This document shows positions 57,998 through 64,000 of a stretch of DNA of 64,000 nt, piece by piece (within the stretch, counting starts at the first letter, position 1; each line of letters starts with the position of its first letter). The position numbers and the translations under genes were made by a program. Below the pieces are notes generated by a model. The model was not told where the DNA came from, made no database searches, and was given only the letters and a program-made list of their open reading frames with translations. The stretch is from Collinsella sp. (GTDB taxonomy: Bacteria > Actinomycetota > Coriobacteriia > Coriobacteriales > Coriobacteriaceae): positions 1 through 64,000 of the forward strand of contig JAUMOL010000007.1 in assembly GCA_031295385.1 (NCBI GenBank), written 5' to 3'.

Positions 57998-58073
57998 GCC
58001 TGTATAGCTCAGTCGGTAGAGCACTTCGTTGGTAACGAAGAGGTCACCAGTTCAAGTCTGGTTGCAGGCTCCA
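57998..58073 (+). tRNA. tRNA-Thr (anticodon GGT)
   Basis: A 76-nt cloverleaf with encoded CCA. Acceptor GCCTGTA/TGCAGGC, anticodon stem CTTCG/CGAAG with loop TTGGTAA, T-loop TTCAAGT. 10 bp after tRNA-Tyr. Confidence 0.95.
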
Positions 58074-58076
58074 TCC

Positions 58077-58153
58077 GGCGGTGTAGCTCAGTTGGTTAGA
58101 GCACACGGTTCATACCCGTGGCGTCACTGGTTCGAATCCAGTCACCGCTACCA
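58077..58153 (+). tRNA. tRNA-Met (anticodon CAT)
   Basis: A 77-nt cloverleaf with encoded CCA. Acceptor GGCGGTG/CACCGCT (last pair G:T), anticodon stem CACGG/CCGTG with loop TTCATAC, T-loop TTCGAAT. Lacks the C1:A72 and GGG/CCC initiator signs, so elongator type. A CAT tRNA modified for isoleucine cannot be fully excluded. Confidence 0.9.
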
Positions 58154-58249
58154 TAGGTAACACGGTGGCTTCTCAATAGTATGTTGAGAGGCCACTATGG
58201 TATAAAGGCAAAGTCCCGTCCGGGGACGACCTGTTTAGAGGAGGGCTTT

Positions 58250-59440
58250 ATGGCCAAAGAGAAGTTTGAGCGCACTAAGCCGCATGTTAACATCGGCACC
58301 ATTGGTCACGTCGACCACGGCAAGACCACGCTGACCGCTGCCATCACCAAGGTTCTCTCCGAGACCGAGGGCTGCAAGGCTGACTTCACTGCGTTCGAGA
58401 ACATCGACAAGGCTCCCGAGGAGCGCGAGCGCGGCATCACGATCTCCGTCTCCCACGTTGAGTACGAGACCGCTGCCCGTCACTACGCTCACGTTGACTG
58501 CCCGGGCCACGCTGACTACGTCAAGAACATGATCTCCGGTGCTGCTCAGATGGACGGCGCTATCTTGGTCATCGCCGCTACCGACGGCCCCATGGCTCAG
58601 ACCCGCGAGCACATCCTGCTCGCCCGTCAGGTCGGCGTTCCCTACATCGTCGTCTTCCTGAACAAGTGCGACATGGTCGACGATGACGAGCTCATCGACC
58701 TCGTCGAGATGGAGACCCGTGAGCTCCTCTCCGAGTACGATTTCCCCGGCGACGACATCCCCGTCATCCGTGGCTCCGCTCTGGGCGCTCTCGAGGGCGA
58801 CGCCAAGTGGATGGACGCCATTCGCGAGCTCATGAAGGCCGTCGACGAGTACATCCCGACGCCTGCTCGTAACAACGACCTCCCGTTCCTGATGGCCGTT
58901 GAGGACGTTATGACCATCTCCGGCCGTGGTACCGTTGCTACTGGCCGTGTCGAGCGCGGTGAGCTCAAGCTCAACGAGCCCGTCGAGATCGTCGGCATCA
59001 AGGATACCCAGAACACCGTCGTTACCGGTATCGAGATGTTCCGTAAGTCCATGGACTTCTGCGAGGCTGGCGACAACGTCGGTCTGCTGCTCCGCGGCAT
59101 CAAGCGTGAGGACATCGAGCGCGGCCAGGTTCTCTGCAAGCCCGGTTCGGTTACCCCGCACACCAAGTTCACCGGCGAGATCTACGTTCTGACCAAGGAG
59201 GAGGGCGGCCGTCACACCCCGTTCTTCGATGGTTATCGTCCTCAGTTCTACTTCCGTACCACCGACGTTACCGGTACGGTCAAGCTCCCCGAGGGCACCG
59301 AGATGGCTATGCCTGGTGACCACATCACCATCGAGGGCGACCTCATCCACCCGATCGCCATGGAGGAGGGCCTGCGCTTCGCTATCCGCGAGGGTGGCCA
59401 CACCGTCGGTTCGGGCATCGTCTCCACGATCATTGAGTAA
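58250..59440 (+). CDS. tuf: Elongation factor Tu
   Basis: A 396-residue GTPase that brings aminoacyl-tRNA to the ribosome. G motifs: GHVDHGKTTL (about 19-28), the RGITIS switch I, DCPGHADY near 81-88 and NKCDMVDD near 136-143. Domains 2 and 3 are complete. GAGGAGGG precedes ATG 58250. It follows three tRNA genes with no terminator seen between, as in the classic tRNA-tufB unit. fusA and the str operon are not adjacent. Strong codon bias fits very high expression. Confidence 0.98.
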   Translation: MAKEKFERTKPHVNIGTIGHVDHGKTTLTAAITKVLSETEGCKADFTAFENIDKAPEERERGITISVSHVEYETAARHYAHVDCPGHADYVKNMISGAAQMDGAILVIAATDGPMAQTREHILLARQVGVPYIVVFLNKCDMVDDDELIDLVEMETRELLSEYDFPGDDIPVIRGSALGALEGDAKWMDAIRELMKAVDEYIPTPARNNDLPFLMAVEDVMTISGRGTVATGRVERGELKLNEPVEIVGIKDTQNTVVTGIEMFRKSMDFCEAGDNVGLLLRGIKREDIERGQVLCKPGSVTPHTKFTGEIYVLTKEEGGRHTPFFDGYRPQFYFRTTDVTGTVKLPEGTEMAMPGDHITIEGDLIHPIAMEEGLRFAIREGGHTVGSGIVSTIIE

Positions 59441-59467
59441 ATTAGCTCTTTGATATAGCTGACTTAG

Positions 59468-59502
59468 AGAACCCGGCACTTATATGGGTGCCGGGTTCTT
59501 TT
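59468..59502 (+). terminator. Terminator of tuf
   Basis: AGAACCCGGCAC/GTGCCGGGTTCT perfect 12-bp stem followed by TTTTCTG, 27 bp after the tuf stop. Confidence 0.92.
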
Positions 59503-59644
59503 CTGCAATGGATATTGAGCCGTTGCTGGTGTCGAGAGGATCGATAATGGTCCTGGATGCACCGTCGATTAGCTCTCGATGGTTTCATTGATGTGTTCCA
59601 AATATGAATGGATCCACCGAGAACCAATTGACTCGAGGTTTTCA

Positions 59645-59674
59645 TTGACAGCACTTACGTGGAGCTGATAAAGT
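59645..59674 (+). promoter_or_regulatory. Candidate promoter of rpmG-tRNA-Trp-secE
   Basis: TTGACA (59645-59650), an 18-bp spacer and TAAAGT (59669-59674), or GATAAA two bases earlier, 46 bp before rpmG. The 140 bp between the tuf terminator and this box contain nothing recognisable. Confidence 0.55.
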
Positions 59675-59719
59675 AACAACTCGTGCCCGTACGGGGCGGA
59701 AATGAAAGGTTCAGGATAC

Positions 59720-59869
59720 ATGCGTACTCTAGTTACTCTTGCGTGCACTGAGTGCAAGCGCCGCAACTATACGACCACCAAGAACAAGTCGACCATGCCT
59801 GATCGTATGGAGATCAAGAAGTATTGCCCCTGGTGCCGTCACCACACGCTGCACAAAGAGACTCGCTAG
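59720..59869 (+). CDS. rpmG: 50S ribosomal protein L33
   Basis: A 49-residue L33 of the zinc-binding (C+) type: Cys9 and Cys12 (CTEC), Cys36 and Cys39 (CPWC). RNYTTTKNK near 15-23 is the family core. AGGTTCAGG precedes ATG 59720. A part of the large ribosomal subunit near the E site. It is followed by tRNA-Trp and secE, the order seen in many Gram-positive and actinobacterial genomes. Confidence 0.96.
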   Translation: MRTLVTLACTECKRRNYTTTKNKSTMPDRMEIKKYCPWCRHHTLHKETR

Positions 59870-59882
59870 TCTCTAGTCACAT

Positions 59883-59958
59883 ACGCCAGTAGTTCAATTG
59901 GTAGAGCATCGGTCTCCAAAACCGAGTGTTGAGGGTTCGAGTCCTTCCTGGCGTGCCA
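59883..59958 (+). tRNA. tRNA-Trp (anticodon CCA)
   Basis: A 76-nt cloverleaf with encoded CCA. Acceptor ACGCCAG/CTGGCGT, anticodon stem TCGGT/ACCGA with loop CTCCAAA, T-loop TTCGAGT, discriminator G as usual for bacterial tRNA-Trp. Confidence 0.96.
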
Positions 59959-59967
59959 GTCATTATT

Positions 59968-59998
59968 CCGTAAGCTCCCACTTGGGGGCTTACGGTTT
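59968..59998 (+). terminator. Hairpin after tRNA-Trp
   Basis: CCGTAAGCTCCCA/(TTG)GGGGCTTACGG stem followed by TTTACTC. Ends 37 bp before secE; may be a partial terminator or an RNA processing stem. Confidence 0.65.
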
Positions 59999-60034
59999 AC
60001 TCATGTATAAGCGCATTGCGCGGAGGTAACCCAA

Positions 60035-60373
60035 ATGGCCAACAAGAAGAACAAGAAGAAGGCTCAGCAGCCGGCACCTGCCAACAAAGCTGCCGCCAAC
60101 TCCAAGGTTGAGGCCAAGAAGGCCGTTGCCAAGAAGAACGAGAAGGCTGCGAAGTCCAAGAAGAACGAGAAGCCTGGTTTCTTCGCCCGCACCAAGAAGT
60201 ATTTCGCTTCGGTCAAGTCCGAGATGAAGCGTGTCACGTGGCCCGATAAGAAGGAGCTCGTGAACTACTCGGTTGTTGTTTGCGCTTCTCTGATCGTCGT
60301 CGGCGTCGTCATCGCTCTGCTCGATGCTGGCTTTGGCGAGGCTCTTGCTCTGTTCTCTGGATTGAGGGGCTAA
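60035..60373 (+). CDS. secE: Preprotein translocase subunit SecE
   Basis: A 112-residue SecE with one C-terminal membrane helix (about 79-101) preceded by the conserved amphipathic EMKRVTWPDKKEL motif (about 62-74). The first ~48 residues are a Lys/Ala/Asn-rich tail that is not conserved. It clamps SecY in the membrane. GGAGG precedes ATG 60035. nusG starts 3 bp after the stop. Confidence 0.96.
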   Translation: MANKKNKKKAQQPAPANKAAANSKVEAKKAVAKKNEKAAKSKKNEKPGFFARTKKYFASVKSEMKRVTWPDKKELVNYSVVVCASLIVVGVVIALLDAGFGEALALFSGLRG

Positions 60374-60376
60374 ACC

Positions 60377-60913
60377 ATGTCTAAGCGTTGGTACGTCGTT
60401 CACACTTACTCTGGATACGAGAACCGCGTTAAGTCCGATCTCGAGCATCGCATCGAGACTATGGGCATGCAGGACCGTATCTTTGATATCGAGATTCCTA
60501 TGGAGCGCGTCACCGAGATTAAAGAGGGTGGCAAGCGTGAGACCAAGGATTCCAAGATCTTCCCGGGTTATGTCCTGGTCCGCATGGAGATGGATGACGA
60601 TGCTTGGACGTGTGTTCGTAACACGCCTGGCGTCACCGGTTTCCTAGGCGGCAACGGCAAGCCCGCTCCGCTTTCCCGCGACGAGTACAACAAGATGACT
60701 CGTCGTCCCGGTAAGGGCGATTCGCCCAAGCGCACCTCGGTTGATATTGAGGTCGGTACGGCCGTCCGCGTCACCGATGGCCCGCTTACCGACTTTGATG
60801 GCAAGGTCTCCGAGGTTAACACCGAGGCTGGCAAGCTCAAGGTCACGCTGATGATCTTTGGCCGCGAGACGCCGGTCGAGCTCGACTTTAACCAGGTCGC
60901 TGTCATCGCTTAA
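60377..60913 (+). CDS. nusG: Transcription termination/antitermination factor NusG
   Basis: A 178-residue NusG. NGN domain (1-110) starts KRWYVVHTYSGYENRVK and includes FPGYVLVRM. The C-terminal KOW domain (VRVTDGPLTDFDGKVSEV, about 130-147) binds S10 or Rho. It couples RNA polymerase to the ribosome. Just downstream of secE, before rplK, as in most bacteria. Confidence 0.97.
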   Translation: MSKRWYVVHTYSGYENRVKSDLEHRIETMGMQDRIFDIEIPMERVTEIKEGGKRETKDSKIFPGYVLVRMEMDDDAWTCVRNTPGVTGFLGGNGKPAPLSRDEYNKMTRRPGKGDSPKRTSVDIEVGTAVRVTDGPLTDFDGKVSEVNTEAGKLKVTLMIFGRETPVELDFNQVAVIA

Positions 60914-61033
60914 GTTTTCGTCCGTTCGCGCGAGCGTGCTTCTTCTGTGACTGCTCATCTCAGGAGTGCTTCTAACACGTGCGTGCTTACGATATAGCAA
61001 GTACTTCACACTCGTGATTCGAAAGGAATGACC

Positions 61034-61462
61034 ATGGCTGAGAAGAAGGTTGCCAACGTCATTAAGCTCCAGATTCCTGCTGGTGCAGCAAACCCCGCTC
61101 CTCCCGTTGGCCCCGCCCTGGGCGCTGCTGGCGTGAACATCATGCAGTTCTGCCAGGCCTTTAACGCCGAGACGCAGGACAAGAAGGGTGACATCATCCC
61201 CGTTGAGATCTCTGTCTACGAGGACAAGTCCTTCTCCTTCATCACCAAGACCCCGCCGGCGGCTCACCTTATCAAGAAGGAGCTGAACCTCAAGTCTGGT
61301 TCCGCTAAGCCCCAGGCTGACAAGGTTGGTCAGCTCTCCCAGGAGCAGCTCACCAAGATCGCCGAGATCAAGATGCCGGACCTCAATGCCAACGACATTG
61401 ACGCCGCCAAGAAGATCATCGCCGGTACCGCCCGTTCCATGGGCGTCACCATCGCTGAGTAG
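61034..61462 (+). CDS. rplK: 50S ribosomal protein L11
   Basis: A 142-residue L11. N-terminal IKLQIPAGAANPAPPVGPALG near 9-29 (given in part) with the Pro-rich hinge, and C-terminal 23S rRNA-binding domain ending ARSMGVTI. It forms the GTPase-centre stalk base with L10/L12 and is needed for the stringent response. ATG 61034 has AAAGGA at proper distance; ATG 61028 would be too close to it. Confidence 0.97.
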   Translation: MAEKKVANVIKLQIPAGAANPAPPVGPALGAAGVNIMQFCQAFNAETQDKKGDIIPVEISVYEDKSFSFITKTPPAAHLIKKELNLKSGSAKPQADKVGQLSQEQLTKIAEIKMPDLNANDIDAAKKIIAGTARSMGVTIAE

Positions 61463-61482
61463 CGATTTCTTATGGTAACGGC

Positions 61483-61508
61483 GGGTGCTCCGACCGGGGC
61501 GCCCGTTA
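61483..61508 (+). promoter_or_regulatory. Hairpin in the rplK-rplA gap
   Basis: GCGGGTGCTCC and GGGGCGCCCGT pair (61483-61508), followed by a smaller GTGTGC/GCACAC stem. It could be an L1 autoregulatory leader or an RNA processing site. Pattern only, not matched in detail to the L1-binding consensus. Confidence 0.35.
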
Positions 61509-61579
61509 AATGTGTGCAATAGGGCACACGATACGATGTGGGAGGGCTCACGCCCGTTTAACCACAGGAGGTAATGCAC

Positions 61580-62287
61580 ATGGCTAAGCATGGTAAGAGC
61601 TATAACGCCGCTGCCGAGAAGATCGACCGCGCCACGCTCTACACCCCCCTTCAGGCTGCCAAGCTCATCAAGGAGCTCGACACCGCCAAGTTCGACGAGA
61701 CCGTCGAGGCTCACTTCCGTCTGGGCATCGATACTCGTAAGGCTGACCAGAACATCCGTGGTTCCATCTCCCTGCCCCACGGCACCGGCAAGACCGTTCG
61801 TGTTGCCGTCTTCGCCGAGGGCGAGAAGGCCCGTGAGGCTGAGGCTGCCGGCGCCGACATCATCGGTTCCGACGAGCTCGTCGCCCAGATTCAGAAGGGC
61901 GAGATCAACTTCGACGCCGCTATCGCTACGCCGAACATGATGGCCAAGGTTGGCCGCATCGGTAAGATCCTTGGTCCCCGTGGCCTCATGCCGAACCCCA
62001 AGCTCGGCACCGTGACCATGGACGTCGCCAAGATGGTCTCCGAGCTCAAGGCTGGTCGCGTTGAGTACCGCGCCGACCGCTACGGCATCTGCCACGTGCC
62101 CCTGGGCAAGAAGTCCTTCTCTGAGCAGCAGCTCGTCGAGAACTACGCTGCCCTGTACACCGAGATTCTGCGCGTCAAGCCCTCTTCTGCTAAGGGCAAG
62201 TACGTCAAGTCCATCTCCGTGTCTTCCACCATGGGCCCTGGCGTCAAGGTCGATCCCGCTGTCCAGCGTGACTTCCTGGCTGAGTAA
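61580..62287 (+). CDS. rplA: 50S ribosomal protein L1
   Basis: A 235-residue L1 of usual length. Conserved SLPHGTGKTVRVAVF near 63-77 and GPRGLMPNPKLGTV near 130-143. It binds 23S rRNA at the E-site stalk and can repress its own operon. A strong AGGAGGT site precedes ATG 61580. A terminator follows and the next genes are on the other strand, so rplJ-rplL are not the direct neighbours, unlike in most bacteria. Confidence 0.97.
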   Translation: MAKHGKSYNAAAEKIDRATLYTPLQAAKLIKELDTAKFDETVEAHFRLGIDTRKADQNIRGSISLPHGTGKTVRVAVFAEGEKAREAEAAGADIIGSDELVAQIQKGEINFDAAIATPNMMAKVGRIGKILGPRGLMPNPKLGTVTMDVAKMVSELKAGRVEYRADRYGICHVPLGKKSFSEQQLVENYAALYTEILRVKPSSAKGKYVKSISVSSTMGPGVKVDPAVQRDFLAE

Positions 62288-62323
62288 CTGCTAGTTACTG
62301 CCTGAGTACAGCAAGCATTGCTA

Positions 62324-62363
62324 AAGAAACCCGGTTCTGCCTTGTGCAGGACCGGGTTTCTTG
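62324..62363 (+). terminator. Terminator of rplKA
   Basis: AAGAAACCCGGTTCTGC/GCAGGACCGGGTTTCTT long stem, 37 bp after the rplA stop. Confidence 0.9.
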
Positions 62364-62378
62364 CTATCGCGTCAAAAG

Positions 62379-62411
62379 CACCATAAAGGGGACAGTGTCC
62401 CCTTTATGGTG
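62379..62411. repeat. Palindromic repeat with GGGGACAG core, copy 3
   Basis: A perfect 16-bp inverted repeat around a single G: ACCATAAAGGGGACA (62380-62394), G, TGTCCCCTTTATGGT (62396-62410), plus one more outer pair. It ends 2 bp before the stop codon of the minus-strand phosphoesterase gene. Confidence 0.85.
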
Positions 62412-62412
62412 G

Positions 62413-63123
62413 TTACCAGGGTGTTCTGGCTGTTGAAGACTCGATGGCTTCGTGGCGTTTGAGCTCGCGGCGCATGGTTTGTGAGTTGAGCCAAGCTGCT
62501 TGCCAGCCGCGGATGGGGTAGTGCGTCTGGTCGAGCTCAAACTGCGTATAGCCGCAGGCGTTGATGATCGTCGTTCCACACACATGCTGACGCTCGCGCT
62601 GAAAATCGCAACCGTAGCTTTGGTGCACATGCCCGTGCACCATGTAGTCGGGATTCCAGGATTCGAGTGCTGTGTTAAAACACTCGAATCCTCGATGCGG
62701 CAGATCGTCCAGATCACCCATACCGGCGGCGGGTGCATGGGTAAGCAGAATGTCGCACCCGCCGACCATCCTAACCTTACGCGACAGCTTACGCATGCGC
62801 TTGGACATCTCGCGTTCGGTGTACATGTTGGCGCCGTCGCGATAACGCATGGACCCGCCAAGGCCCGCAATGCGAATCCCTCGGTACGTGTACACGCTGT
62901 CCTCTACGCAGATACATCCACCCGGTGCATGACGTGCGTAGCGGTCATCGTGATTGCCGCGCACGTAGATGAGCGGTTTGTTGATGACCGTAACCAAAAA
63001 CTCAAGATAGTCCGGGTCCAGATCGCCGGCGGACAAAATCAGGTCGACTCCCTCAAAGCGTTCCTTGCGAAAGCACTCCCAAAGGCATCGTTCTTCGGTA
63101 TCGGCTATGGCAAGGATTTTCAT
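62413..63123 (-). CDS. Calcineurin-like metallophosphoesterase
   Basis: A 236-residue phosphoesterase. Metal motifs: IADTEE near 6-11 (the first ligand is Asp-Thr-Glu instead of the usual DxH), LSAGDLD near 30-36, YVRGNHDDRY near 53-62, LLTHAPAAG near 126 and the VHGHVHQSYG near 160-169. So a two-metal site with a changed first motif. Substrate unknown. Its ATG overlaps the stop of the BMP-family gene upstream (ATGA), so the two are co-translated and may share a pathway. Confidence 0.85.
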   Translation of the reverse strand: MKILAIADTEERCLWECFRKERFEGVDLILSAGDLDPDYLEFLVTVINKPLIYVRGNHDDRYARHAPGGCICVEDSVYTYRGIRIAGLGGSMRYRDGANMYTEREMSKRMRKLSRKVRMVGGCDILLTHAPAAGMGDLDDLPHRGFECFNTALESWNPDYMVHGHVHQSYGCDFQRERQHVCGTTIINACGYTQFELDQTHYPIRGWQAAWLNSQTMRRELKRHEAIESSTARTPW

Positions 63124-64000
63124 AGGGCAGGGACTTTCGGCTCATCGTCGAGCTGCGGAATGGTGCCTACCACGTTGTCCGCCAGCCAATTCATCTCGAC
63201 AATCTGCGTGCTCGGCAGCGGAGGGAAGCCTTCGATCTGTACCACGCCGTTCTGGCTGTGGAGCTCGCCGCCAAAGGGGTTGATGGATCCCACAACAATG
63301 CCGTTGCGGAGCAACTGCACGAGTTTGCGCGTTTGGTAGGGTAGGCCCGGAGCGTAACGGATGTCGATAACGCCGGAGCTCATGCCATACCAGTAGTTGA
63401 CAGCGCGCACTTGGTTGTCGTCGCTGGTCTCGTCCCACGTGCCGTGAAGAAGGCTGCGAACGATGAGCTCGTAGTAACGGCCCCAGTTCCATACGGGCAT
63501 GGCGATGCCGGTGACTTTGCCGTCGACCAAGCGGTGAAGCCCGTAGGCCGTTGGGTCTTCGAGCGACTTTGACATGTCAGCGCCGGTCATGACGCTTGCG
63601 CCTTCGCGGCACATGGCTTCGGCAAGACCACCGGCGGGAACATCGCCCCAGGTGAGGATGACCTGCGCGCGCGGGTCGAGCAGCGAGGCGCCAATCGCAA
63701 AGGCGTTGATCTCGCTGAGTGCGCCCGAGGCGAAGACCGACGCGTGGTAACCGATGCGGTGGTTGTCCGCCATGCTGGCCGCAAGGGCGCCCAGCAGAAA
63801 CTTGGCCTCGTACATCTTGCCAAAGTACGAACGGACGCTTTGATGGGGAAGGCCGATAGAGCAGTTGAGGAACCGAACCCGGGGATACTCAACGGCAGCC
63901 CTGAGCGTGTATTCCATCAGGCGGTGCGAGGTCGAGAAGATGACGTTTGCTCCATGTTTGACAGCCGTTTCCACGGCGGCGTAGAACACATCCGGATCGT
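63120..64000 (-). CDS. BMP family (PnrA-like) substrate-binding protein, 5' end missing
   Basis: The frame runs off the right edge, so the N-terminus (and any lipoprotein signal) is not seen; at least 292 residues. KHGANVIFSTSHRLMEYTL, the YEAKFLLGALAAS motif and IGYHASVFASGALSEINAFAIGA match the BMP/PnrA periplasmic-binding fold that recognises purine nucleosides. Family members serve ABC importers or, fused to an HTH, act as regulators; which applies cannot be told. The C-terminal ~60 residues (after GSINPFGGELHSQNG) end with a WLADNVVGTIP segment. The downstream phosphoesterase overlaps by 4 bp. Confidence 0.75.
   Translation of the reverse strand, partial: DPDVFYAAVETAVKHGANVIFSTSHRLMEYTLRAAVEYPRVRFLNCSIGLPHQSVRSYFGKMYEAKFLLGALAASMADNHRIGYHASVFASGALSEINAFAIGASLLDPRAQVILTWGDVPAGGLAEAMCREGASVMTGADMSKSLEDPTAYGLHRLVDGKVTGIAMPVWNWGRYYELIVRSLLHGTWDETSDDNQVRAVNYWYGMSSGVIDIRYAPGLPYQTRKLVQLLRNGIVVGSINPFGGELHSQNGVVQIEGFPPLPSTQIVEMNWLADNVVGTIPQLDDEPKVPAL

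Overview
The window looks like chromosomal DNA of a Coriobacteriia species, most like Collinsella. This is an inference from protein flavour, high GC (roughly 60 % by eye), the fused ECF ATPase and the gene order. I see no phage, plasmid or transposase gene and no CRISPR array. Most of the window is core metabolism and translation. Accessory pieces sit between core blocks and carry many palindromic repeats.

Layout. 1-1.5 kb: tail of a Pro/Ala-rich protein, then two small membrane proteins. 1.5-4.8 kb: divergent M20 amidohydrolase and metal-dependent amidohydrolase. 5.2-7.2 kb: groES-groEL. 7.3-12.2 kb: tandem 80-bp repeat, then an FMN riboswitch controlling ribU, a fused EcfA-EcfA' ATPase and ecfT, followed by two PNPOx-like genes. 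12.4-17.4 kb: argC-argJ-argB-argD with candidate tandem ARG boxes and a terminator-like hairpin between argC and argJ. 17.4-18.1 kb: tRNA-Val with a duplicated, decayed neighbour region. 18.2-25.8 kb: asnB, a murE-like ligase, a HAD hydrolase, murI, rph, rdgB, dtd. 25.9-30.3 kb: veg-ispE, tRNA-Pro, tatA, greA, lysS (with an added tRNA-binding domain). 30.7-33.1 kb: a ThrE-type exporter and a DUF2798 protein. 33.4-38.5 kb: a 1,477-residue double activase/dehydratase-like protein followed by its probable TetR regulator, with a 21-bp operator upstream. 38.7-43.0 kb: clpC and pepD.

43.2-45.8 kb: a hipBA toxin-antitoxin pair and mntP behind a manganese riboswitch, both on the minus strand. 46.0-51.5 kb: disA-ispD-ispF-cysS-rlmB-rae1/yacP. 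51.5-57.6 kb: accessory block with a single-gene HTH-HipA-like kinase bracketed by a perfect 22-bp inverted repeat, tRNA-Thr, paired hairpins, and a beta-glucoside PTS/6-phospho-beta-glucosidase operon with an RpiR regulator. 57.9-62.3 kb: tRNA-Tyr, -Thr, -Met, tuf, rpmG, tRNA-Trp, secE, nusG, rplK, rplA. 62.4-64 kb: a metallophosphoesterase and a BMP-family protein that runs off the end.

The order clpC ... disA-ispD-ispF-cysS-rlmB-yacP ... rpmG-secE-nusG-rplK-rplA follows the classic Bacillus order, but is broken by pepD/hipBA/mntP and by the 51.5-57.6 kb block. The best candidates for something undescribed are the one-gene HTH-HipA kinase with its palindromic operator, the large double activase with its TetR, and several dispersed hairpin families in which arms vary together while pairing is kept.
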